Assembly (NCBI RefSeq): GCF_900188105.1
Contig: NZ_FZNP01000005.1
Location: forward strand, 476,344-540,343
Origin: Actinomadura mexicana
GTDB lineage: Bacteria; Actinomycetota; Actinomycetes; Streptosporangiales; Streptosporangiaceae
Direction of reading: 5' to 3'
DNA: 64,000 nt
The position numbers and the translations under genes are program-made. Of this stretch, positions 1-8,391 are shown piece by piece. Below the pieces are notes generated by a model. That model worked only from the letters and a program-made list of their open reading frames with translations. It made no database searches and was not told the origin of the DNA. The first letter of the stretch is position 1, and the number at the start of each line of letters is the position of its first letter.

Positions 1-1113
1 GTCCACGCCGCAGCCCTCGTGGTCATGGCCCTGCCCGGGCGCCGGCGGATCCGCGCCGCGCTGGCCGGGGGCGCGGTCGCGCTCACCGGGTACGCGGCGG
101 GTGCGGCGCTGAACGCGCACGTCCGCGCCGAGCTCTACCCGCGCGGCACGCGGGACCTCGCCGGGATCCTGACGTCCCGCCTGACCACGGTCTCCGGGCA
201 GGAGTGGGCGCTGTCGGGCGCGGCGGGGCAGGTCTGGTACCTCGTCGTCTCCACCTGGGGACTGGCGGGCGCCGGGCTGGTGGCGGTCGCGGCGGTCCTC
301 GCGCGGCGGCGGACGCCCGCGGCGGACAGGATCATGGCGGGCGTGCTGCTCGCCGCGACCTGCGGGATCGCCTACGCCTCCTCGGCCGCGCTGCCTGACG
401 AGCACCGGGTGGGCAACTTCGCCTACGGCCGCTACCTGGCGTGCGTGGCGCTGGTCTACGCCCTCGCCGGGGCCGCCGCCCTCGCGCGCCTCACCACCGG
501 CAGGGCGGTCGGCCTGGCGGCGGCGGGGGCGCTCCTGCTGGAAGGGTTGGGCCTGCTGGTCACCGCCTACGCGGGCGAGCGGCTCCGCACCCACGTCTTC
601 ATCGGGTTCGACTTCCCCGAGGTCACGTTCCTGACCGCCGACCGGGGTGCGCTGCACCCGCACGAGGCGGCACTCGCCGCGCTCGCCCTGCTCGGCGGCC
701 TGCTCGTGCTGTCCAGGCTGAGATGGACGGCCTTGACGGCCGCCGCGCTCGCCGGGGTGAACCTCGCGGCGCTGACGTTCGCGATGGGGCCGCACGCGCG
801 GCGCGTCCCGGCCGAGCCCCCGCTGCCCGGCCCGGCCTCGGGCGGGGTCGTCGCGGACCCGTCGCTCGACTGGGCCGTCAGGACCGCGCTGATGTACCCG
901 GTGTGGTGGACGCGCCTCGGCGCCTTCGACGTCCGCGCCGGGCGGCCGCCCGCCCCGGGCGTGTGCACGGTCGTCGTGCCCCTCCCGGACGGGACGCCGC
1001 CCGAGGCGTCCTGGCCCGCGCGTCCGGCGGGCTGGCGGCCGCACGCGGGACGGTTCTGGTCGTCGTCCTGGGTGAGCTGGCACGCCCCGTCCTGCCCGGG
1101 TGCGGGTCAGTAG
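1..1113 (+). CDS. Multi-pass membrane protein, 5' end cut by the window edge
   Basis: The frame is open from base 1, and the first usable start is GTG at 19, so this is probably the C-terminal part of a longer gene. About seven hydrophobic segments can be seen, near residues 10-28, 70-92, 104-122, 136-158, 165-185, 215-232 and 237-255 counted from GTG19. They are followed by a roughly 110-residue polar, Pro- and Trp-rich tail. The overall look is that of an actinobacterial polytopic protein of the glycosyltransferase or polymer-export type, but no catalytic motif is visible, so I assign no function. Its stop overlaps the 3' end of the convergent gene by 7 bp. Confidence 0.6.
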   Translation, partial: VHAAALVVMALPGRRRIRAALAGGAVALTGYAAGAALNAHVRAELYPRGTRDLAGILTSRLTTVSGQEWALSGAAGQVWYLVVSTWGLAGAGLVAVAAVLARRRTPAADRIMAGVLLAATCGIAYASSAALPDEHRVGNFAYGRYLACVALVYALAGAAALARLTTGRAVGLAAAGALLLEGLGLLVTAYAGERLRTHVFIGFDFPEVTFLTADRGALHPHEAALAALALLGGLLVLSRLRWTALTAAALAGVNLAALTFAMGPHARRVPAEPPLPGPASGGVVADPSLDWAVRTALMYPVWWTRLGAFDVRAGRPPAPGVCTVVVPLPDGTPPEASWPARPAGWRPHAGRFWSSSWVSWHAPSCPGAGQ

Positions 1114-2204
1114 CGCGTCACCAGCGCGATCCGGTCGTGGTCGATGAGGAAGCCGTCCGAGACGAAGGTGACCTCGCCCCCGTACTCCAGCACCGTCTCG
1201 ATCACGTGGTCCACGGCGTCGTCGACGACGTCCGCGCCCTTGAGCACGCCGGGCATGCCCTCCACCGGGATCAGCTCGCCCTCGGTCCGCACCGCGGGCG
1301 CGTAGTAGCCGCGCTCCACGACCAGGTGCTCGCCGCGGCCCTCCTCCACCAGTTCGGTCACCTCGCACAGCCCGCCCGCGTACCGCTGGATGCTGCGCGC
1401 CGCCTCCAGCTCCGACAGCACGCCGACCTCGCGGAGGTCCTCGTAGGCGGCGAGCGCGGGCCGGGCCGCCTCGGCGAGCGCGCTCGGCGAGACGCCCTCG
1501 AAGCTGCCGTCGACGCGTCCCGCCACGGTGACGTGCGGCCCGGCGACCTCGTCGAAGACGGCCTGGTGCCGCGTGACGCCGGCGACGATCAGCGGACGGG
1601 GGTCCCGCGCGAGGACGCGTTCGAGGGCGGCCACCACGTCCCGCATGGCCTGGCGGCGCCGCTCGCCCTCGCCGCCCTGCGCGGCCCGCCGCGCCTGCCG
1701 TCCGGCGCTCGCCTCGTCGATCGGCTCGGGCTCGACGGGGAAGCCGCCGCGGGCGTGCTCGGTCAGCTCCGCGCCGAGGCCGCTCCACAGCCGCGTCCGG
1801 TGGTCCGACAGGGACAGCAGCCAGTAGCGCGGCGTGCGGGTGAAGGCGGCCACGAGGTCGCGGGTGGCGAACCCGGTGTCGACGACCACCCGCTCGTCCA
1901 CGGGCTGGCCGATCGCGAACGCGTGGTGCTCGCCGTGCGGGGCGGCGAACAGCACCAGCGCGTCGGAGGCGTGCCGCGGGTCGACCTCGCCCGCGGCGCG
2001 CTCCAGTCCCCTGACGACGTGGTCGGCGGCGTCGGGCGCGACCCTCGGGTCGTCGTGGAGGCGGCGCCGCACCTCCCCCAGCAGGTTCCGCAGCCGGATG
2101 CGGTCCTGCCGGCCGTCCCGGGCGGAGCGGTGCGTCGGCATCAGCACCGACACCGCGGGGTACGGCCTCGGCTTGCGCAGCCCGGACAGGGTGACAGCGT
2201 CCAT
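1107..2204 (-). CDS. baeRF3-type (bacterial archaeo-eukaryotic release factor-like) protein
   Basis: 365 aa from ATG at 2204. The frame runs further upstream, but that stretch has no family similarity and this ATG follows a GGGGGA purine run. The N-terminus (PAVSVLMPTHRS), the central ALVLFAAPHGEHH segment, FATRDLVAAF and the C-terminal GGEVTFVSDGFLIDHDRIAL are typical of the baeRF3 family. That family is related to eRF1/Pelota release factors and is suspected to act on stalled ribosomes; the role has not been proven. It is cytoplasmic with no membrane segment. It appears to be a single-gene unit, with about 260 bp separating it from the response regulator. Confidence 0.75.
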   Translation of the reverse strand: MDAVTLSGLRKPRPYPAVSVLMPTHRSARDGRQDRIRLRNLLGEVRRRLHDDPRVAPDAADHVVRGLERAAGEVDPRHASDALVLFAAPHGEHHAFAIGQPVDERVVVDTGFATRDLVAAFTRTPRYWLLSLSDHRTRLWSGLGAELTEHARGGFPVEPEPIDEASAGRQARRAAQGGEGERRRQAMRDVVAALERVLARDPRPLIVAGVTRHQAVFDEVAGPHVTVAGRVDGSFEGVSPSALAEAARPALAAYEDLREVGVLSELEAARSIQRYAGGLCEVTELVEEGRGEHLVVERGYYAPAVRTEGELIPVEGMPGVLKGADVVDDAVDHVIETVLEYGGEVTFVSDGFLIDHDRIALVTRY

Positions 2205-2463
2205 GATCCCCCGATCGTCGCGCTTCTTTGTTTCTGTCTCTTTTGTAGCGACCTGTGGGTAAATGAGGTGTAAGCACCGTCCGAATTGCGGGCCGGGACA
2301 CCCCGCTCGCCGCCTCGCCCCGCCGCCGGGACGCGTCAGACCCGCTCGATCACCGGGCCGGCCGGCGCCGATCCCGAGCTCGACCCGTCCGCCGGTGAGC
2401 CGGTCGGCTGGCGACCTCCCGGGCGAGCAGGTAGGCGTTCCGAAGTCGTCGCGGGAGACCATC

Positions 2464-3114
2464 TCACCCCGGCGTGATGAAGGCCGTCTCGTAGGCGAAG
2501 ATCACCGCCTGGGTCCGGTCCCGGGCCTGCAGCTTGGCGAGGATGTTCCCGACGTGCGTCTTCACCGTCTGCGGGCTGACGAAGAGCTCGCCGGCGATCT
2601 CCGCGTTCGAGTGGCCCTTGGCCATCAGCCGCAGCACGTCCCCCTCCCGCTCGGTGAGCCGGCCGTGCCAGGCCGCGCCCTCGGCGCCGGACGGCCCGTG
2701 CCGCTGGGCCAGCTCCCGGATCGCCGCCGGGAACAGCAGGCTGTCGCCGTGCGCGACCATCCGGATCGCCTGCAGGATCTCCCCGGGCCGCGTCCGCTTG
2801 AGCAGGAAGCCGTTGGCGCCCGCCTTCAGCGCGTCGTAGACGTACTCGTCGTTCTCGAACGTGGTGACGACGATGATCCGCGGCGGCTCCGGCACGGTGG
2901 CGAGGATGTGGCGGGTGGCCTGGATGCCGTCGAGCCGCGGCATCCGCACGTCCATCAGCACGACGTCGGGGCGCAGCCGCCGCACCTCGCCCGCCACCTC
3001 CGTGCCGTCGGACGCCTCGCCGACGACGGCCAGGTCGTCCTCGGCGCCGATGATGGCGGCGAGCCCCGCCCGGATCAGCCGCTCGTCGTCGACCAGCAGA
3101 ACCTTGATCGTCAT
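2464..3114 (-). CDS. NarL/LuxR-type response regulator
   Basis: 216 aa. The N-terminal receiver domain has the acidic pair D9/D10, the phospho-acceptor D55 (VVLMDVRMPRLDG) and the conserved Lys near residue 105. The C-terminal LuxR-type HTH spans about residues 150-195 (LTEREGDVLRLMAKGHSNAEIA). The start overlaps the stop of the upstream histidine kinase by 4 bp, so the two are one translationally coupled two-component system. The copper genes lie next in the same direction beyond the kinase, but they are upstream of it and a regulatory link is not shown. Targets are unknown. Confidence 0.9.
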   Translation of the reverse strand: MTIKVLLVDDERLIRAGLAAIIGAEDDLAVVGEASDGTEVAGEVRRLRPDVVLMDVRMPRLDGIQATRHILATVPEPPRIIVVTTFENDEYVYDALKAGANGFLLKRTRPGEILQAIRMVAHGDSLLFPAAIRELAQRHGPSGAEGAAWHGRLTEREGDVLRLMAKGHSNAEIAGELFVSPQTVKTHVGNILAKLQARDRTQAVIFAYETAFITPG

Positions 3115-4343
3115 GACCCGGACCTTAGCGGCAGCGAGACGCGGAACCGCCAGCGGTCGCCGTCGGCCCCGGCGCTCATCTCACCGCGCAGCACGGTGAC
3201 GCGCTCGCGGACCCCGCCGAGGCCGCGGCCGCCGCCGTGGCCGGCGCCCTCGCCGCGGGTCGTGCCGAGCGGATTGGTCATCTCGACCTCCAGCCGTTCC
3301 CCGTCGGTGCCGAGCCGCAGCCGCACCGGCACCTTCCCCGCATGCCGGAGGGCGTTCGTCAGGCCCTCCTGGACGATCCGGTAGGCCTCCCTCGACACCG
3401 CCGCCGGGACGTGCTCCACCTCCGGGTCCACCTCGGCGTCCAGCACCACCCCGGCGATCCGCGTCTGCTCCAGCAGCCGTCCGAGGTCCTTCAGCGTGGC
3501 CTGCGGGGCCGGGCGGGACCGTTCGTCGCGCAGCAGCCCGAGCACGTGGTCGAGGTCCTCCAGCGCGGCCCGGGCCGAGTCCTCGATCGCGGCGAGCGCC
3601 TCGCGGGCGAACGCCGGGTCGCTGTCCAGCACCCGCCCGGCCGCCCCCGCCTGCAGGGTCACCACGCTGAGCGCGTGCCCCACCGAGTCGTGCAGCTCCC
3701 TCGCCAGCCGGTTGCGTTCGGCGAGCCTGACGGCCTCGGCCCGCATCCCGGCCAGCCGCTCGGCGGCGGACGGCCCGAGGAAGACCGGCGCCAGCCGGGC
3801 CAGCAGCACGCCCGCCCCCACGATCAGTGCGAGCAGCAGGGCCAGCGACGCCAGCCCGATCAGCGGCGCGGGCCACTGGTGCCAGGCGTCCTGCCAGCCC
3901 CAGGACTGCAGGAACCGGGTGTCCCAGCTCACCACCGGCGCGAGGATCATCACCACGGCGGCCGGCGGGACGACCAGGCTCAGCCCGCTGACCACCACGC
4001 CCGTGCCGAGGTGCAGCGTGAACCACGCGGCGGCGCGGCCGCGGCTCTCCCAGGAGGCCGCCGAGCCGGGCGCGAGCGCGACGGCGGGGCCCCTGAGCAG
4101 TTCCTTGGCCAGAGAGCTCTCCAGCAGCCGCACCGTCGGGACGAGCCCGGTGACGAACGTCGCCGCGGCCGGCATGACGACCAGCATCAGCACGGCCTTG
4201 ACGAGGTCGTTGCCCACCGGCAGCAGCGGGATCATGCTGATCGCCAGGAACCAGTACGGCATCAGCAGCGCGCCGCCCACGACGAGGTGGGACCAGCGCT
4301 GCCAGGTCGTCCGCTCGATCAGCGGGCGGAGCACGCGGAGCAC
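3111..4343 (-). CDS. Membrane sensor histidine kinase (HisKA_3 family)
   Basis: 410 aa. Several hydrophobic segments lie within residues 18-185. The dimerisation/phospho-acceptor motif RELHDSVGHALS follows, with H218 the predicted phosphorylated histidine, and then an HATPase_c domain (N-box EGLTNALRHAG, G-box GGRGLGGVRERV). This is the NarL-partner type of kinase. It has no recognisable extracellular ligand domain, so it may sense through its membrane region. It is coupled by ATGA overlap to the regulator at 2464-3114. The stimulus is unknown; a link to copper or to envelope stress would be guesswork from the neighbours only. Confidence 0.88.
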   Translation of the reverse strand: MLRVLRPLIERTTWQRWSHLVVGGALLMPYWFLAISMIPLLPVGNDLVKAVLMLVVMPAAATFVTGLVPTVRLLESSLAKELLRGPAVALAPGSAASWESRGRAAAWFTLHLGTGVVVSGLSLVVPPAAVVMILAPVVSWDTRFLQSWGWQDAWHQWPAPLIGLASLALLLALIVGAGVLLARLAPVFLGPSAAERLAGMRAEAVRLAERNRLARELHDSVGHALSVVTLQAGAAGRVLDSDPAFAREALAAIEDSARAALEDLDHVLGLLRDERSRPAPQATLKDLGRLLEQTRIAGVVLDAEVDPEVEHVPAAVSREAYRIVQEGLTNALRHAGKVPVRLRLGTDGERLEVEMTNPLGTTRGEGAGHGGGRGLGGVRERVTVLRGEMSAGADGDRWRFRVSLPLRSGS

Positions 4344-4401
4344 GTTCCGATCCTGGCAGAAGCGGCGGCGGGGCCACTCCCCCGCGCGGGGGAGAGCGCG
4401 C

Positions 4402-6450
4402 TCACGCCTTGTCCTTCTCCCCGGCCGCGCGCCCCCCGGCGGTGCGGTCGCGCTCGGCGAGCCTGGCCAGCCGCGCGTTGTAGGCGGCGAGCTCGTCGTC
4501 CTCGGGGCGCCCCCCGGCCTTCGCGGCCCGGTCGGCCTTGCGGTCCATGCGCCGCGCCTGCCGCTGGTCGTGGACGTACCACTGGAAGGCCAGCACGATC
4601 AGGACGATGAACGTCGGCACCTCGCCGAAGCCCCACGCGATGGCGCCGCCGGTGTGCTGGTCGTGCAGGATCGTGGTGCCCCACGGCGGGTCGACGGCGG
4701 TGTACCAGCCGCGGGCGAGCGCCTGGCTCATGTTCATCAGGGCGATGCCGAAGAACGCGTGGAACGGCATCGTGACGAACAGCAGCAGGAGGCGGGCCGG
4801 ATAGGGCAGCTTCCGCGGCGCCGGGTCGACGCCGAGCAGCACCCAGAAGAACAGGGAGCCGCTGGCCAGGAAGTGGACCGTCATCGCGATGTGGCCGAGA
4901 TGGTTGCGCATGGCGGCCTCGAACAGCGGCGTGAAGTACAGCGCGAACGTGCTCACCACGAAGATGACCGTGGCGACCGCGGGATGGGCGATGACCGCGA
5001 GGTACCGGCTGTGCAGCACGGCGGTGAGCCACTCGCGCGGGCCGCGGTCGCCGCGCACGCGGGCGGGCTTGAGCGCCCGCAGCGCCAGCGTCGCCGGGGC
5101 GCCGACGACCAGGAAGATCGGCGTCAGCATGTTCAGCACCATGTGCTGCGCCATGTGCACGCTGAACAGGATCGGGGCGTACCTGGCGACGCCGGTCTGG
5201 GTGACGGCCACGATCGTCAGGAGCCCGATGAGCCAGGACGCGGTGCGCCCCCAGGACCAGGAGTCGCCGCGCCGCCGCAGCCGGACGACGGCGGCGAGGT
5301 AGAGCCCGCCGAGGACGGCGACGAGGGTGGCGAAGAACAGGTCGAACTGCCCCAGCGTCAGCAGCCGCACCGGGGTGACCTGCGGGGGCATGGCGTAGCC
5401 GAGCAGCGACTCGACCGCGGACTCCGGCTCGGCCGGCGCGGGCGGCGCGGTCCGGGCCAGCGCGACGGCCAGGCCCATGGTGGCGCCCATCACGGCGGCC
5501 TCGACGGACGCGAACCGGGCGAACGCCCCCGGCCTGCCGTCCGCCACCGCGGGCAGCGTCCGCGTCCGGTGCCACCAGCCGAACCAGCCGAGCAGGCAGA
5601 ACGCGATGATCTTGCCGAGTGCGAGCCGCCCGTAGTCGGTCTCGACCAGCTCCCGCGGGTCCGGCAGCCGGGCGATCACGTTCACCAGGCCGCTGGCGCC
5701 GACGGTGACGTAGCACCACAGGGCCATCCGGCTGAACCGCTCCGCCACCAGCGGCAGCCGGTCGCGGCGCAGCAGCGCGTGGGCGCCGACGACGGCGAGC
5801 CCGCCGACCCACGGGGCGACCGCGGCGACGTGCAGGGCGACGCCGGTCGTCGCGACGGAGTGGTTGGCGGCCGAGGCCGAGTGCCCGGTGAGCGGCGCGG
5901 GCAGCAGCGCGATCCCGGCCAGGGCGAGCAGCCCGAACGCGGCGGCGGGCGTGGTGGTCGTGCGGGCCAGCAGCGCCACCACGACGGCGAGCAGCACCAC
6001 GACCATGAGGGCGGTGCCCTGCGGCAGCGAGCCGACGTAGCTGCTCAGTTCGCTGCCGGTGAGGACGTCGCCGGCCGGCTGGCCGAGCACGTCCGCGACG
6101 GTGAACACGAGCGTGGCCGCCGCGGCGGCGGCCCAGGCGGCGGCGATCCAGGAGGCGGCGTTCAGGTAGCCGAGGGAATCCTTGGACAACCGGGGGGCGG
6201 CGCGCCCGCCCTCGACGGGGAGGAACGCGGCCGCGGCCAGCAGGGAGCCGACGGTCAGCGCGGACAGCAGGTCCATCGCCGCCCGGGAGACCGGCAGCCC
6301 CCACCGGGTGAGGGCGCCCGCGTCGCCGAGGCCGGGGATGACCTTCTCGGTGACCGAGCCGCCGAGGACGAGCCCGGCCACCAGCAGGGCGGCGCACGCG
6401 GCCAGGGCGGCCGCCCCCGCCCGCCAGACGGCCAGGCTCCCCCTACTCAC
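4402..6450 (-). CDS. CopD/CtaG fusion: copper uptake and cytochrome oxidase assembly membrane protein
   Basis: 682 aa from GTG at 6450. I chose this start because AGGCGG lies 9 nt upstream and it gives an 8-bp overlap with copC; a GTG at 6483 is also in frame but has no ribosome-binding site. The N-terminal half (about residues 30-330) is a CopD-type copper-resistance domain. The C-terminal half (about 350-640) is a caa3_CtaG domain with conserved His motifs such as FSVHMAQHMVLNM. Many membrane helices are present and the C-terminal tail is charged. It should move or deliver copper at the plasma membrane together with CopC. This fusion is common in actinobacteria. Confidence 0.88.
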   Translation of the reverse strand: MSRGSLAVWRAGAAALAACAALLVAGLVLGGSVTEKVIPGLGDAGALTRWGLPVSRAAMDLLSALTVGSLLAAAAFLPVEGGRAAPRLSKDSLGYLNAASWIAAAWAAAAAATLVFTVADVLGQPAGDVLTGSELSSYVGSLPQGTALMVVVLLAVVVALLARTTTTPAAAFGLLALAGIALLPAPLTGHSASAANHSVATTGVALHVAAVAPWVGGLAVVGAHALLRRDRLPLVAERFSRMALWCYVTVGASGLVNVIARLPDPRELVETDYGRLALGKIIAFCLLGWFGWWHRTRTLPAVADGRPGAFARFASVEAAVMGATMGLAVALARTAPPAPAEPESAVESLLGYAMPPQVTPVRLLTLGQFDLFFATLVAVLGGLYLAAVVRLRRRGDSWSWGRTASWLIGLLTIVAVTQTGVARYAPILFSVHMAQHMVLNMLTPIFLVVGAPATLALRALKPARVRGDRGPREWLTAVLHSRYLAVIAHPAVATVIFVVSTFALYFTPLFEAAMRNHLGHIAMTVHFLASGSLFFWVLLGVDPAPRKLPYPARLLLLFVTMPFHAFFGIALMNMSQALARGWYTAVDPPWGTTILHDQHTGGAIAWGFGEVPTFIVLIVLAFQWYVHDQRQARRMDRKADRAAKAGGRPEDDELAAYNARLARLAERDRTAGGRAAGEKDKA

Positions 6451-7081
6451 CGCCGGATGCCGCCTGGTGCTTGCGCTTGGCACGGAACACGATGACCACG
6501 CCGATGCCGACGCCGACGAGCAGACCCGCGATGATCAGCACCCACAGGAGCATTCCGGGGCCGGAGTCCTCCTCGGCCGCGGTCTTCTGCTGGTCGGCCC
6601 TGAGCGGCTGCTCGTCGGTGTTGGCGGCCGGGCCCGTCTGCTCCTCGGCGCCGACCCCGCCCGCCGAGGGCGCGGACGAGGCGGCCGGCGTGGCGCCGGC
6701 CCCGGTCACGCTGAACGTCAGGTCGGCGCCCTCGATCGGGTGCCCGTCCTCGCCGACGACCCGGTAGGCGACCGTGTAGGAGCCGGCGGGCAGCGGGCCG
6801 GACAGCCGCTGCGTGACCTTGGTCCCGGCGCGCTGGGCCGCGCCCGCCTGGAACTCCTTCTTCTTCCCGTCGCTGACGACGACCTTCGCCACACTGATCT
6901 TGTCGCTGAAGACCAGGGTGACCTCGGTGACCGCGTCCGCCGCCTTGCCCTTCCCGGGCGTGCTGCCGACCAGCTTCGTGTGCGCCATCGCGGGCGGCGC
7001 GGTGACGGCGCCGAAGGCGAGGGCGGCGGCGGCGATCAGACCGAGGCGGCGCAGGGGCCGGCGGGACTTGAGCATGTTCAT
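6443..7081 (-). CDS. CopC-domain periplasmic copper-binding protein, membrane-anchored
   Basis: 212 aa. A signal peptide ends at AMA, so the mature chain begins at H34 (HTKLVGSTP). An exposed N-terminal His is the copper ligand typical of CopC. A second conserved stretch, VVGEDGHPIEG, carries the matching Asp/His ligands. A disordered Thr/Ala-rich linker (about residues 130-170) leads to a C-terminal transmembrane helix (about 176-198) and an Arg/Lys tail, so the domain is tethered outside the membrane. It overlaps the downstream copD/ctaG gene, implying joint expression and copper hand-over between them. Confidence 0.88.
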   Translation of the reverse strand: MNMLKSRRPLRRLGLIAAAALAFGAVTAPPAMAHTKLVGSTPGKGKAADAVTEVTLVFSDKISVAKVVVSDGKKKEFQAGAAQRAGTKVTQRLSGPLPAGSYTVAYRVVGEDGHPIEGADLTFSVTGAGATPAASSAPSAGGVGAEEQTGPAANTDEQPLRADQQKTAAEEDSGPGMLLWVLIIAGLLVGVGIGVVIVFRAKRKHQAASGGE

Positions 7082-7192
7082 GGAGGGCCGGGTTCTCTAG
7101 TGAGTCGAAGGGCTCCGTCTACCCTACTGAGCCCGCCACCATGACACGTCCCGGGTCGCGCGATGGCGCGAACCGGAAGAAAGCGGCGCCGG

Positions 7193-8308
7193 TCAGTTGC
7201 ACCCGCAGTCGCAGTCGCAGCAGTCGCACGAGTCGCAGCAGTCACAGCAGTCGCAGCAGCCGGAGCAGTCGCAGCAGCTCCCGTCGCAGCCGTCGGCGTG
7301 CCGGGAGCACCAGCAGCGGTCGTCGCACGAGTCGCCGTGGTGATCGCTCCACTCGGGCTGGAAGATCCCGCAGGTGACGCAGACCAGCGTCCCGGTGAAG
7401 CACGGGATCGGCCAGCCGGGGCGCGGGGGCCGCGGCCCCCGCCTGGCCAGGCTCGCGGGGCCGGCGAAGGCGCGCTCGACCGAGCGGTCCGCCTCGCGGT
7501 CCAGCAGGGCCCGGACGAGGCGCGGCCTCTCCGTCTCCAGCTCGGCGAGCGCGAGCCGCAGCCCGTGCAGCGCGCCGTCGGCGTGCCGGCGGGCCTCGTC
7601 GAGGGTGGTGCCGGTGGCGAGGAGGGGGTTGTACGCGCCCGCCGCCTCGTCCTCGGCGAGGTCCTCGACGGCGTCGATGAGGTGGGCGAGGCGCCCGAAG
7701 AAGCGGCCGGCCTCGGCGAGCGTCTCGGCGTTGCCCTCCCTGCCCGCCAGGACGGCCGTGTGCGCGAACACAGCGGCGACGGCGGTCTCGGTGGGCTCGG
7801 TCAGGTCGAGGAGCCCGAGGCCGGGGGCCGCTTCCAGGAGCGGCTGCCGGGCGACCGCCTCGCGCAGGGTCGCCGGGTCGAATCCGACGGCGGCGCCCGT
7901 GCGGCCGCCCGCGGCGTCCCACCGGTCGGCCATCCGCCCGGCCGCGGCGGCGACGAGCCGCCGCGCGTACGGCCCGTCGCCGTCGGCCACGTGGTCGCGG
8001 GTCTTGCCGGCGGCCAGCAGCAGGGACGCGGCGGCGGCGAGCTGCGCGCCCTGCGCCCGCGCGGTGACGACCTCGGCGGTCTTCATCCCGCGCAGGGCGC
8101 ACGGACCGGCCTTGCGGCGCGGCGACAGCTCCGGCGCCTGCGCCTCCACCAGCACCGACACGAGCAGGCCGTCGTAGTTGGTGACGAGCCGCGCGGCCTG
8201 GCCGTGCTCGGCCCGCAGCGTCAGGCACAGCCCGCACAGGTGGGCCATCCAGTCCTTGAACAGGGACCCGCACAGAACATGACGGCAGGGCCGAACAACA
8301 CCGAACAC
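7193..8308 (-). CDS. DUF5685 family protein with a cysteine-saturated C-terminus
   Basis: 371 aa from GTG at 8308, which gives the family-typical start (FGVVRPCRHVLCG) with GGGGAG 7 nt upstream; an ATG at 8323 is less likely. The N-terminal region holds CGLCLTL and other conserved Cys/His residues. The middle is alpha-helical, resembling phytoene-synthase/DUF5685 proteins. After CVTCGIFQPEW the last 44 residues contain 19 cysteines in runs such as CCDCCDCC. The codons for this tail form an imperfect CAG/TCG repeat at 7196-7290. It could bind metal or be an unstable repeat tail. The function of the family is not established. Confidence 0.75.
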   Translation of the reverse strand: MFGVVRPCRHVLCGSLFKDWMAHLCGLCLTLRAEHGQAARLVTNYDGLLVSVLVEAQAPELSPRRKAGPCALRGMKTAEVVTARAQGAQLAAAASLLLAAGKTRDHVADGDGPYARRLVAAAAGRMADRWDAAGGRTGAAVGFDPATLREAVARQPLLEAAPGLGLLDLTEPTETAVAAVFAHTAVLAGREGNAETLAEAGRFFGRLAHLIDAVEDLAEDEAAGAYNPLLATGTTLDEARRHADGALHGLRLALAELETERPRLVRALLDREADRSVERAFAGPASLARRGPRPPRPGWPIPCFTGTLVCVTCGIFQPEWSDHHGDSCDDRCWCSRHADGCDGSCCDCSGCCDCCDCCDSCDCCDCDCGCN

Positions 8309-8391
8309 GAACAACTCCCCCATCTCACGCCGACCGCAGCATTATTCATGGACGCGGCGGAGCGCGAAACGGTTCGGCCGGAACGATCCGA

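Noticed and set aside
3496..6495. 999-residue open frame on the + strand opposite the kinase and copper genes
   Set aside because: It is low-complexity Arg/Ala/Pro/Gly sequence, the usual shadow of GC-rich genes, with no family motif and no ribosome-binding site; the minus-strand genes are clear families.
7196..7290. Short regular repeats that might be read as a small CRISPR array
   Set aside because: Units are 6-9 bp CAG/TCG codon repeats inside a gene, with no unique spacers of constant length and no cas genes near.
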